From: Denticeps clupeoides
Taxonomy: Eukaryota > Chordata > Actinopteri > Clupeiformes > Denticipitidae
Direction of reading: 5' to 3'
Length of the DNA stretch: 64,000 bases
Assembly (NCBI RefSeq): GCF_900700375.1
Contig: NC_041707.1
Location: 9,764,046 to 9,828,045, forward strand
The notes under the pieces were generated by a model. It saw only the letters and a program-made list of their open reading frames with translations. It did not search any database and was not told where the DNA came from. Shown here piece by piece: positions 22,657 to 34,910 of the stretch; position 1 is the stretch's first letter; every line of letters starts with the position of its first letter. The translations under genes were made by a program, and so were the position numbers.

Positions 22657-25600
22657 TTAATCAGAGCCCTGGTCATCAGCCTGTGTGTGTGCGCAGCCAT
22701 TCGGCAGCTTGTGCTGCACGGTGCACTGGGGGAGGTTTGTGAGGCTGGAGCTGGCTTCTCCCTGCATTTTCTCCTGTTCCTCCAACCCAGTGGCCTCCTC
22801 CTCCCTTGTCCCCTCTCCTAGGGTGGTGTTACTTCTGCTCAGGCCATCCACTGCCTGGCGGCTGTCCTCGGGGATGTTCTTCCTCAGTTCCTTGCTCTTG
22901 TTGCGCTTGGCCAGCTTGGTGAGGGAGCCGAAGCGGTTGAATAGGTTGTCCTCGGACGAGGCCTGCTGGGTTCCCTGTTTGTTATAGTGGCCAGCCGGCA
23001 GCCTCAGGTTGTTCAGCTTGGAGTCGATGCTCTCCTGTGAAGTGGTCTTGAAGTGGCCGGCACCGAGCCTGGCAAAAACAGCCCTTTTCTCTGGGGAGAG
23101 CACGTCGAGAGAGTGGGCACGCTGATCCAGGCCCATCCGGCGGCGGTCCAAGCTGCGAATGGTGGCAGCACGCTGCAGCCTATCATGGACCTCCACACTG
23201 AGGCGCCGCCGTGTCTCGCGGAACTCCGTCTGCACATTGGCCTTCCACCCTGCAGCATGGGCCTTGATTCCCCCCACCTGAGCCAAAATAGAGCAAGCAT
23301 CAGTGAGATTCCTTTGGCACTATACGACACATTATAAAACACACAGTTCGTATTGCAACAACCTGTTATAGATTTTATGTGTGGATTTTACTATATCTAT
23401 TTCTCATTAATCTCACATAACAGTGATAAACAGTACTACGGCTAAAATTAATTACAAAAATAAATAAGAGTAGTACCCAAATGAAATAAGGGATTCATAT
23501 TGCTCCAACAGCAGTGTGATGCTTAACCTGACAGCATCTTGTAACTGCTGGCCTCTTTATAATACCACAGTTAGACCATTGTTAGTGAACTGGCATATCA
23601 ATTTGATACGGCAATGGCATCTCTTTAGATGTAATTACATTGCTAAGGTAACAAGCTGCTGTCTGAATGCTTAGATGTCTGAATGCTGAATGTTTTCCAG
23701 TTCTAACTGTCAGCAATAAATATGATGCCCTCCCGTTGGTACCACACCACAGAATATCAGAACTACGCATGATGTACCACAATGTCATGATTCTGACTCT
23801 GGGAGGTATTCCTGCTCCATGTTCCAGTCTGGAATTTCATGTCTGTATTGTGGTCATAATTCCTGATGTCTAAATATATCCTCAGTGTGTCTAGTCGGTG
23901 TCATTGTTTGTGTGTTTGTACCCTGTCCCTGCCACCATGACACCCAACATTGTATGCATTTTACTGTTCACGTTACTGCTTAGTTATGCATGTGTATATG
24001 AGACATGGTACAGTCACGCAAGCACAAGATACATTAAACAGGCAAAGATGGATGTACCTCTTCTTTAGTCTTTTTGGAAAGAACCTTCAGCCAATCTCCC
24101 ACCATGCTCAATACTGCTGCAAAGTAGGCAAGTCCCACCAAGATCCAAACCAAAATTAATGGCTTATACCATTTCATATAGTCAAGGTTCCGGTCACCAC
24201 CTGTATGAATTATAAAAGAGAACAAATATTAACAGCTCATAACAGTAATCCAATAGAGTGCAAAGTTGGTCAGTTCAGAGTTACTAAATGCTGTTCTTTT
24301 TTCAATAGCGTATATATATTCAACTATGTTCATATAAATGATCACAGGCTGAAGTTAGAGAAGCAAAACATCTGAAGTGGCTGTTAAAAATAGACAAAAG
24401 AGAGAGTGCCGAATTTAACAGCCCGCCTACCTGCTACATAATCCCCTATGCCTACGGTTGTGAGGGTGATAACCACAAAGTAAATGGAATCCAGCACGCT
24501 CCAGCCCTCGATGTGTTTGAAGATGAAAGCCGGGATGGTGACGAAGACTATGCAGCCTGCCAGGATGAAGAGGATGGTGGAGGTCACTCTGATTTGAGTC
24601 TGGCTAATCTGTATGTGTCTTTGCTGCACACAGAAACAGGAAAAATATTTTTTCATTATCTAAACTAACAACACATTTAGCAACAAATAGCACAGAAGCA
24701 GTTATACAATAAAAATACATAATTACAAGGATGGGCCTTTATTTTCATATTTTTTATAGAATAGTTGATTCCGTGAATGGGTATATTGACCTCTAATATC
24801 ACTTATGCTACATGAAAAATACATACATTGTTCAATAATTTCCTAACTCCTAACCATGGTTGCGACAGTCAAATGTACAGACCTGATGCTGAATTCAGAT
24901 TTCAGACTTGACAAGCCATAAAACTATATTTCACTTACTCTAAACATCCTTTCCACTTTTAAGATGCTCTTGACTAATATGGTTCCAAGCTGATCACAGA
25001 TGCCAGCCAGGAGAAACCCAAATAATGGGATGCCAAATATGGAGTAACATATACAGAAGATCTTCCCACCCTCAGTGCTGGGTGCAATGTTCCCATAGCC
25101 TGTAATAAAAGAAGAAAAAGCAAGAGGTTTATTTTAATACCTCACCCCATTATTACACTACTAACAGAACTCATCTTTTGACATTTCAGTATTAATTTTC
25201 AGTATTGAGTTTTACAAGACGGGAAGAGAATTATATTTAATAACGCCAAAAGTCGTTAAGGTGCTGAGGAGGAAGCATGTCTACTTGTTAACCAGGGTTG
25301 TTTTATGTTGTAATTAATCATTCATCATTTTTACAGTAGTGGCACTACAATACTCCTCAAATGGGATCCCAAGAGGACACACGCTAAACACACACTCTCA
25401 GATGTCTAAGACCATACAATCAATACAGAACTTTCACATGCATCACCAATGTGGCATCCTGTCTAAAACCAAAGGGTCATAATTAGATCCTAATTATCTA
25501 CTGTTGAATACAGGCTGGCTGATGGTTTTCAGTGAGATTAAGTGGAGGTTACCTATTGTTGTAATGATCGTCCCAGCAAAGAAAAATGCACTCAACATGT

Positions 25601-28600
25601 CCCAGTAACTGGATTCGAAAGACGTGTTTCCAATTGGGCTTACTCCTGCGTTTGCTGAGTCAATGGCTTGCTGCATTAAAAAAAAGGAAAAGAAAGAAAA
25701 CACAATTGGTAAAGTACCTATAAGTAGCTATCTGCAGAGACACAAAACCAGTGTTTACTGGCAAAATGATGGTATTGAATTAAGAGCACACACACTACCA
25801 TACTCCACACACACGGACTTCACCCATCTCTGTGCTCCCTCACACAGGGATTATCGTCAGTTGGACACGCCAACAATGACCATGTATGCAGCAAAGGAAG
25901 AATCTAGTCTGAACTTCACCCTAACTGAACAGCCAGGCTGTCACAGCACATTCAGATTCAGGTGGAGAGTAAATGGGTATGTGACATCTAGTAAAAAAAT
26001 GTATTGTGAGTCCAACGTAGCTCGATACATCAATGCCCACGTAGTAGAACATCATGAAAGACCTGGAGTGGGGAAACGTAAAAATGAGTACAGAGGAGTT
26101 CTTTAAAGCTCACCCATCCCACTCATGCTTGGTCACAGCAACCTTAATGCTTTCCACAAACATGCACATCACATAAGGAAATTGAATAGTCATAATACTG
26201 AATATTCTTCATTATTGATTTGCTCGTTCTAAATGTTTCTATCCGTCATATAAAGTACATAATTTGATCCCATTTATATTTTTAGAGTAAAACTCACACT
26301 CATTAATCATCTCCTGGCACAGCAGCCTGGAGCCGTTTGGCTCGTATGCAAAAGCCTCATATCTACAGCGACACCTCACAAATGTCTGCCAAACTTTTTT
26401 TTCTTTAACTTTGATGAATTTTCATCGATGGCAAAAACAAATGGAACACTGCTTTAATCCAAGAAGTTCCAAAGAAATTGAAGCGATGCCATCCATACAC
26501 TATATCATTCTATATTAGGGCATTAACAGAAAATTTAACAGTTTGTCGACATGTCAATGTCAGAGGCACAAGTCAATGCCCTCTGAGAGAAGTCAACAAG
26601 TCGTTTTTTTTTTTTAGCAAATGATTCACTCCATGACAGACACCCTACTAAACACCAAAAGATGTAGTGGCATGCGCAGCAGAACCCAGCCTTGTGTGGA
26701 ATTGAATCTGTCGCGTAGCGCTCTCCATCAATCCAGGCGGGCAGAAGGATTATTATTCACCGCGGTGATGTGCGTGGGGAGGACGAAGCAGCGGCGGTGG
26801 CTCATCTGCAGCGCACAGAGGGTAAACTGATGCGGCATGGTGGGGTAATCGCTTCTCCCATTTCCTCCGTCTGCCACAGGGACCTGGCCATTGTGGATTA
26901 TTTTGCAGCAATAAAAGAAATGACAACCAGGGATGGGAGTGTCTTCTTATATATTTTTACGTATTTTGGGAAGAACGTATTTCTTTGTGGGTATGTCTCC
27001 TGAGGTGAAGGAGGTCAAGGAGGTGAACAATTTACCCTGTTGTCAGGATTCATTTGTGTGTGAGAACTAATAAAACTGTCACTAAGTCAACCTGCTACCA
27101 GTGTGTAGATAGATAGATAGATAGATAGATAGATCATACATTAAGAAGCAGTAGGAGGAAGGTAGATGACAGCATCTTATAAAATATTTAATGGTGCCAC
27201 ATAGGGATGCGGGAAGGGCAGGTCTTAAAATGATGTTCACCAAATCCACCCTGGTGGATTGTGCACTGCTGTTTGATTATTTCTGCTACACAGACATTAT
27301 TAAATCAAACATAGCTTCTAACATGTTGAATTCTTAAATACAACAAATGTGCACTGCTGTTTGATTATTTCTGCTACACAGACATTATTAAATCAAACAT
27401 AGCTTCTAACATGTTGAATTCTTAAATACAACGGGTGTTGACGGGTGACATTTTTATTGAGACAATGTAAGCTCAGCGTGTTATTTTAAATAACATTGTA
27501 ACTGTCTGTAAGATAGTGAGCATTTCTGTGGAGTGTGTAGATCTTTTTTGCCCCGGTGCAGGGAATCCACAGGAAATCATCATTAAGCCTGACCTCATGC
27601 TGAGCTTGAGAACTCGGCAGGTGGCTCCACCCAGAGGTTGTGGCACGTGACTAATGGCATCTGCATGGCCTCTCTACCTTTCACCCCCACCCTGTCTATC
27701 ACGGAACAGAGCTTCATCTTGCACAGACAACCTCCTAGTGTACTTATTCACAAATCTAGTCTTTATTTGCACTACAAATAAACACATTTTTTGACTGATC
27801 CAAACTGCAGCACCAACAAATGTTCAGTAAGTGCACCATAACAAGAAGCTGCCCATTCATTTGGACAGGGAATATTTTCTGGAAGGCTGCTGGAGATAAA
27901 TAAATGTAAATATGTAATAAAGGTTGTTACATGTGTGCATTGTGGACAAAAACTGGGTACAAAATATAAAACCAATCATGAACCCAGGTTGTTCCAACAC
28001 CCTGAAAGACCTGTTTGCTAATGAAAGCCATAGAGAAGGTAAACTTAAATTCTTAACATTACGTAGAACAGAATTTGTACAAGTGATCAGTTGCCAAGAC
28101 TTTCCCAAGGCCAATCTTCCTGGCCTGATCTTCCTGCCAATTTTGTTGGATTTGGACAACTGACAGAAAAACACCCACACCATTAAAGTTACGGCCTTGA
28201 AGGGAATAATTTAATTTAATTTTGCAGTGTGCTTTGGACGGCCAAAGTCCGGAACTCAGTGGTTTCATTCCACGCACTTGGAAAATAGTCTGACAAGCCA
28301 ATGCCTCACCAGCTGGCTTTCTACCAAACACACTCAGCCATCAACAGGGGTGAGACAGCAATATGGGCTATGTATGGAACCATTCAATATCAGATGTTGA
28401 CTCTGAATTTGGAAAATATTCAGTGCACTTAACTGAGTCACCAGTTAAGAGTCATGACCGTTTCTCATTTTGCAGAAGTAATTTCCACAATTGGTCTCTA
28501 AATATTGGCTAAACACAATAAATGGTGGAAGAAGTTGTTCTGTGTGAACTTCAACAATTTGTGTCCTTGGTTCCCAGGGCTGAAACGCATCAAATTTAAA

Positions 28601-31600
28601 AAATAAGTATGATTTGCAAAAAGTTATACATTTTAATCAGTTTGAAGTTAAGATGTCTTGTCTTTGCAGTGTATTCAGTTGAATATAGGTTGAAAAGGAT
28701 TTGCAAATCATTGTATTCTGTTTTCATTCATGCTTTACACAACGTCCCAACTTCATTTGAATTGGGGTTGTACCTGATTTGGCAAGATAGTACAGTAACA
28801 GCCACAGCAACAGCAACTGCACCACAACAAGAGTGTCGAAGAAGCTTAAGAAAGCTCAGCGCATGATGGGGGAGGTCTATGAACTGTGGGCCAGCCAATG
28901 AATAATTGATCTCTTTAGGGACGCTATGCAATGGAGTGTTCTTCAACCTTCACATGGAAGTCATGTCATTGATTTTCTACATTAAAAAAAATCCTTGGTG
29001 TTAAAATGAAACGATGGGATTCATGAGTGTTCTCAGTAGGTATCAGTGCCATGGTGAGATCAAATGCAACCGCATTAGCAGCAGGTTTCAGAAGGCCAGT
29101 CACTCACTTTTTTCATTTACTGAACATCAATTAACATTTGTTCCTACTTTGCCCTGGTTTCTTTAAAGGGCTACGAATGCCAAAATTATATAAATTAAAT
29201 AGTTGGAATTATATTTGACCAACATCTTGAATGGTAGTGCCATTCAAGATGGTAGTGCCCATTCACTTTGATGGGCCAGACTTACAGATAGAAGAAATTC
29301 ATGATGCGCTGAATTTGCCCAAATGAAATTCATTATGAAATATTTCATTATGACACATTCAATAAATTAATAATGTTTGTATTACCAGTTTTTTCATAAT
29401 CAATGTCATATTGAATTAATTTAATTAATGTTTCAATTATGTTTTCATTTCCCATTTGAAATGATTAATCACACGTTTTATTATGTAATTATTGATAGAT
29501 TTATCTACTTAATTTTGGCAGTTAAGGCCCTCCATAGGTTTCAAATTCTCCACTCTCATTTCTGAAGGGCACCATCCTTTGCACTGCTTAATTAGTTCCC
29601 TGTTCCATCACAACTGATTTAACTGTGTGGTAATTAACAAACAAGCTCAATCAAGATGAGCGCACTTAAGGAATAGGGTTGGAGACACTTTCCCTACAAC
29701 AACATAGGGTAACCAGCCTCACAAAGGAACACAACAGTGATAAAATTCAAGTTGAACACGCTGTGACCAAGCCATGAAAATCATTCAAAAGTCATTCTTT
29801 AGCCTGGGGTCTGTGCTGAGTTTCATAGTTGTTCAACCCTCTCATCCATCAATCTCATCCATCACTGTCGTGGTATGAATTTCCCTCCCTGTATGGCCAG
29901 TGTTCTGGTTTATCATGTGACCGGCGGAGGAGCCAAGCAGGATTCAGCCGAAACCGTGCCCATCTGCTTCCTGCGAAATATGGATCCCTGGACACTCGTC
30001 ACTAGACGTGCTTAACCTCAGCACCTTTGTCCATGACAAAAATAACTTCCAAACAAAATTAACTGTCTGACACATGCATATCAAATCTGTCCTTGAGTTC
30101 TCTTCTAAGTTCTAAATGAAAACACTGCACCTACAAAGAAGAAGAGAAAACTATTTAAAAAACTTATTCAATTATGTTCATTTGCATTATAGCAATTTTT
30201 TTTAACAAAAAAAAAAATATATTTATTCATCCTGGCAAATATGGCTAAGCAGGCTTGCCCTAATGGACAGTGACTGTGAATGTCTAAGCAGACATTAGTG
30301 ATCTTGTTAGTTACATAATAATTGGATTTAATAAAGTTTTTCCATAGCATTTGATATATGTGTTAATGAATAACCATCCCCACTTTACACAGTCAGAATC
30401 TGCAGTTATTACCTTGGCAATCTAAGCATCATATTTCAAGCATCGGACATCTGTGTGCTGGGTAGAGCAAGAAATCAATGCAGCTCAAATGATTTGTAAT
30501 GTATGTCCCTATGCAATCTAGCCTAGGTAAATCCAATAGTACTTTGGCAAAGGGAGCTATAAAACCTTCTCTGCCAGTGGGCGACATAACAATGTTGGGT
30601 CACATAACAATGTTGATGATGGTATTGGACAAATTTGCTTGAGGTGAAGGTTTGCACATGTAAAGTCATGAACCAGAAGACCCAGGTTCAAATCCCACTA
30701 CTACCATTGTGTCCCTGAGCAAGCCATTTTCTGAAGTAGTTGCTCCAGGGGGAGCAACTGCTCCCTGTAACTACTGATTGTAAGTCACTCTGGACAAGAG
30801 CATCTGATAAATGCTGTAAATGTAAATGTGATGTAAATGGCACGCAAGTCCCTGGGGCTCGCAGAAGAACCATTCAAAACAGGAAGCTCATCTCTGAAAG
30901 TCCGCGAATCTTAGCAGTACCTACCACAGTGTGAGTCTCAGTTGACCGGGTGCCAGATGATACTTTTATCATCCTGTCTATTGTTGGGTTGTGCAAACCT
31001 ACAAGTACATGCAGTAAACATGCAAAAACAACAGCCCCATATCTCGCATGGTTTGTACCCGGTGCTCTTTCAGTTCGTGACTCTTGAATTCTGCAGGGTC
31101 TTTCACTCTACGATTCTATGATTCCCGCATGCTCCAGGTCCCCATCACCTTGTCCTGTCAATCTTTTCATTTCTTATTATCGCCCACATCCCTGCACATC
31201 CATCTTTCCAGACATTCAATGACCTGTCCTTCATATCTGTCAAGCACCCATGTCTCAGTTCTGTATGTTGTCAGCTCTCTAATGGTGGAACCTGTAAACT
31301 TCCGTTAGCCATCTTTGCTGACAACTGAATCGTGAAGATGTCAACCCAAAGCAAAAGTGTCCTATAAAAGCCATAACTTATAAGGGTGGTAGTAGCCTAG
31401 TGGGTAACACACTCGCCTATGAACCAGAAGACCCAGGTTCAAATCCCACTTAAAAACATTGTGTCCCTGAGCAAGACACTTAACCCTAAGTTGCTCCAGG
31501 TAGACTCTCCCTGCAACTACTGATTGTAAGTCGCTCTGGATAAGGGCATCTGATAAATGCTGTAAATGTAAATATAAGGGGTACTTGCTTTTATTACTTA

Positions 31601-32649
31601 TACAAGGCCTACCTTCTTTCTTCAACATTCATTCATACTTATCCTTATTAACTGCATTCATGTTTTCTTGACTTCATCATCAAAAGGAACCTGCAACAGC
31701 TTAAGAGATTTCCCAGATCTGTTAAAAAAACGCCACTGCAGCACTCTGAAGATGGAGATCTTGGTCCCGGAACACAATATTTTGGCAGCTATGAAGTCAT
31801 AACTTCAAGCACTTTCTCTTATTAAGCCCACGTTTATTCTGTTTGACTGCCTTGTTCTTTACAAAAGTTCCTTCTAACTGTAATAGTGATTGCATCATGA
31901 CTATGTGTCTCAGCTCACTCCGTACCACATTTAGTGTCAAGCCTTCAGACCCAATTCGTGAACTTTTATGTATTTATCCTATTCCTATTTTTTTTCTAGT
32001 TCCTAGTTTTCCTAGTTCCTATTTTTGAAATCAACATTAAATAGTTTTTGACCGATATTCAGTGAATCCCTTCAGTCCACAACTCACTATGGTACTCAAG
32101 TTAAGATGGACATGCCACTCAACATTTTTAGGTAATTTCCACTTTAATATGTGAATTTATATTTCTCAGTGTCAAAGTACACACAACATGTAAAATGGAA
32201 ATGTTTTATATGCCACTATTCTTTTGGAAGGAATGATTGTAGTCATGATTTTTTGTACTTTTTTTGCCTGGATTTACCTTGATGAGGTCATCCAGTTCAT
32301 CTGGGGAAACACATGTGTGCTTCTGCAGAAATGCTCCCTTCTTCTGCATGATGGTGCCCTTCTGTTTTGTTTCAAATTGCTGCTCCAGCACATGGAACAC
32401 AAGCCCGCCTCCGACCAGATACAGCACGACCACCACAAACAAGGCCAGCACCGTCTTCCACTTCATGACGGAGTGGAGAGCCGAACCATCCGCACTAGCA
32501 TCCATGCTGACCACCACACTGGCAGAACGTGAGGATATGGAGAGCCGGGGTAGAAGGCAGTGTGCACTGGGGTTCTGCATGGCCGCCACGCTGGCCTCGA
32601 CCAGGCTGGACTTGATCTGGTCAGCTTCGGCTTTCTTTGGAGGTGTCAT
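22657..32649 (-). CDS. kcnk10: TREK-2 two-pore-domain potassium channel
   Basis: Background, mechano-, lipid- and pH-regulated K+ channel subunit of the plasma membrane; it works as a dimer. Coding exons on the - strand: 32649-32278, 25670-25553, 25099-24939, 24623-24431, 24200-24058, 23277-22657. Phases join cleanly to 535 aa (human 538). Domains: cytosolic N-terminus with [10 protein letters not shown]1 from MKWKTV; extracellular cap; filter 1 TIGYGN (about residues 162-167); TM2-TM3; filter 2 TVGIGD (about 274-279; human TVGFGD); TM4; KKTKEEV pH/lipid region; ETRRRLSVE phosphorylation motif; long TREK-2-specific tail ([18 protein letters not shown]). An acceptor (AATGGCAG) 11 nt before the ATG implies an upstream exon, as in mammals with alternative first exons, so the N-terminus could be longer. 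Exon 4 may instead begin at a second acceptor 15 nt in. Confidence 0.93.
27106..27134. repeat. (TAGA)n microsatellite
   Basis: About seven uninterrupted TAGA units in the kcnk10 intron. Likely polymorphic. Confidence 0.9.
27261..27432 (+). repeat. Direct tandem duplication of an 84-bp unit
   Basis: The units at 27261-27344 and 27349-27432 read the same from GTGCACTGCTGTTTGATTAT to TTCTTAAATACAAC and are separated by AAAT, a period of 88 bp. I found no difference between the copies by eye, so the duplication is recent or an assembly artefact. Confidence 0.9.
28460..28772. mobile_element. Terminal fragment of an abundant teleost DNA transposon
   Basis: It ends in GATTTGCAAATCATTGTATTC, then ACACAACGTCCCAACTTCATTTG and AATTGGGGTTGTA. 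I recognise this as the terminal part of a DNA element widespread in fish genomes. No transposase is present. The other end is not visible, so the copy is truncated. I do not recall its superfamily securely. Confidence 0.55.
30668..30829 (+). repeat. tRNA-derived SINE, 5'-truncated copy 3
   Basis: It starts inside the tRNA-like head (ATGAACCAGAAGACCCAGG), keeps the B box and ends in the GATAAATGCTGTAAATG tail. A duplicated GGGGGAGCAACTGCTCCC block interrupts the core. It lies in the kcnk10 intron. Confidence 0.78.
31384..31574 (+). repeat. tRNA-derived SINE, full-length copy 4
   Basis: Complete head GGTGGTAGTAGCCTAGTGGG, B box, core (TGTAAGTCGCTCTGGATAAG) and GATAAATGCTGTAAATG tail. It is the best-preserved copy here, with only small gaps relative to copy 1. 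Confidence 0.85.
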
Positions 32650-34500
32650 GTTCGCCTGAGCTGCCATTAAAAACAATAATGTGTTGGTCAGCACTATAAT
32701 TCAATTTCAAAATCTAATGGCATTATATAACCATTATGAATGGACCCTCTGTTTACCATAACTGAAAAAAATGGAAGATGAGCACTGAAAAGGACTGTGA
32801 ATAAATATTAATCCTTAGACTGTGAATGAATGTGAATGCTGATGTCATTCTTGATTTTACAGATTTTGGGGTTTAGTTGCACAATTTTGCCACATTCCCA
32901 CATCTATGGTGGGTTCTCTGATATTACAACCATTATTAAGGCTGTGTTCTGCAGCGCAGGAATGCCGCCATTATCCTGGTGAACTCTACCCCTGCTTGCG
33001 AGGAGAGAAATAACTTTCATGATGTACATTTATGAAATAATGAACAGAAGAAACCTTTCAGGATAATAAGTATAAAGATTGTAATTACACAGATGAATTT
33101 TTAACATATTTATCTTTAAATCAGTTATTGATTCAATTGAAAATGTGAAATCAGTTACTTGCCCATCAAGTCATTCAATAATCTTTGAACATTATATTTA
33201 TTGCCAAAATAAATGCCTCTGTTCGGAGGGTGTATTTGAGTGCTTAAAAAAAAAGTGTACAGAAAGCCAACAATTGGATTATAGAGTTCACCAGTCAGTG
33301 TTCACCTTGAAAATCAGAATTTGATTCAATATAAAAGGTCATTTGAAGTCACTGTGCAACATTTTAAGGTGATTGGTTTTCTAATTGAGTTAGAAGTTAG
33401 AGGTAACCAAGATGGGATAGATTTAGATTCATTAGTGTGCACTTTTATTCATGACACTCGGTGCCCCATGTCACCCCTCCTGCAAAACCCCTCTGGGGGA
33501 TACACAGGGGCGTGGCTGAGGGTTCAGAATGATGTCATCTCATGCACAAGCATTGTCGGTATGACATAAAAAATAAATAAAATTAATAGGCAGAGAGTGA
33601 ATGACCTGGTGAACAGGAATATACAGAATTATTTATATTATTATACATAAAGATATTCTTTATTATGGAAATGTCAGATGTAATATAAGATGAACCATGC
33701 TGCCAGGAGGTCAATGAACATGTATCATAACACTTAAGAATATGCAGCTCATATCTGTATTGTTGTATAAAATACGGATTGTGTCATTGTACAGGCAGTC
33801 ATTATAATTTAATTCATTTATAGTGTAAATTAATGTAAAGCATTTTCTAAAGTTACGATTTTGGATTTTGTGCAAGTTTACACATTTTTCTTGAATTTCC
33901 TATCTAATAATATTAATATTAATAGAATTATCCAATAATAGTTTCTTTCGGGTTAATATTGCTAATAATAATGAAATGTATAATGAAAGTCCTTGCCGGG
34001 TTATCCTCTGTTGTTCCCCCTCATGACCACTACCCGGCATCTCAATTTTCTGGACTAAAATTCCCAGTAAAAAATGATCGTAACGCGCAACAGATATAAG
34101 ACAAGATTATTACTATTCAGCACTACTTTTCAGTCTTTTTCTAAGTCATCCTTTATGAAGACACGTGGAACATATTTTTTTAATTATTTTTTCACGTTTT
34201 ACAGGGTGAAACATGAAGGGTGTGTTGCATGCTTCGAGTGGTTATTCCACAACGAGTCCCCTGTAATAAGCAATAACTACATTTCATTATAATTAATCAC
34301 TACAAACACGAAATCAGTTTGGATAAAGATGCGACCAGGTTAAAAAAAAAAAAAAGGCAAACCTTGATCGGGATCCCAGTTCACTTGTTTCATCGGGTTG
34401 TCTATTGGAAATTTCATCCTTATTGTTCCAAAATGGATCGTGCGAATTATTTCTCACAATGGAAGGTGCAACCCGGTCAAAGGAACGACTCCCCGGTTTA
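32650..34500. other. Upstream of the first recognised kcnk10 coding exon
   Basis: AT-rich DNA with no exon I can support. It lies between the first identified coding exon of kcnk10 and a CpG-rich block, so it is probably an upstream intron of that gene. Confidence 0.4.
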
Positions 34501-34529
34501 ATGCCCTGCCCTTCGTCCCCCCCCCCCCT

Positions 34530-34910
34530 TTCATCAACAGCGTGCGATATAGCAGCGAGCGGCTAATCGAGCGCTCATTGTCTCCGCCGGTTGTCCGCCG
34601 CTCACGGGTGGAGGTGCGCGCCTGGACAATGTGCCCGTAACGAGCCGGGCGCCGGGGGGCGCGGTCTCTTTAAGAGTTGTGTTGCCAGGTTCGAGGGGAG
34701 ATCGCCCACCCCACCCCTCCCTGCCCTCTCCGGTCTGAAGTAACCGGGTTGGCTGGACGCCTTCGGCGTTCGCTCTTTTAGGGAGAGTTGGATTGGGCTC
34801 CAGAAAATCTAACGACGTTAGGCCGACTCTTACCAGGGCATGTCTGAAAAAAAAAAAAGACAAACAACGCTCAACGACGTGGTCGCTGTAGGACGGGGGT
34901 CAGATCCACG
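34530..34910. promoter_or_regulatory. CpG-rich block, probable kcnk10 promoter/first exon
   Basis: Dense CpGs (for example GAGCGGCTAATCGAGCGCTC and GAGCCGGGCGCCGGGGGGCG) stand out from AT-rich surroundings. On the - strand a good donor (CCCTG/GTAAGAG) lies at 34834/34833, suitable for a non-coding first exon of kcnk10. Open frames across it have no known similarity. Confidence 0.45.

Larger units (their letters stand above)
25671..32277. other. Large first coding intron of kcnk10
   Basis: A 6.6-kb intron holding repeats: a TAGA microsatellite (27106-27134), an 84-bp tandem duplication (27261-27432), the end of a fish DNA transposon (28460-28772), and two SINEs (30668-30829, 31384-31574). A GC-richer patch at 26680-26840 could be an internal alternative promoter or first exon, but nothing I can translate supports this. 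Open frames here do not resemble known proteins. Confidence 0.5.

Noticed and set aside
26680-26840. GC-rich patch in the kcnk10 intron as an alternative first exon
   Set aside because: No convincing in-phase coding sequence plus donor could be traced on the - strand. Mentioned only as a possibility in the intron note.
27106-27134. TAGA tandem as a CRISPR-like array
   Set aside because: It is a simple microsatellite with no spacers. The genome is a vertebrate's.
34534-34863. 109-codon - strand frame in the CpG block near kcnk10
   Set aside because: No similarity, and the frame does not join in phase to the kcnk10 coding exon at 32660. Kept only as a possible non-coding first exon.
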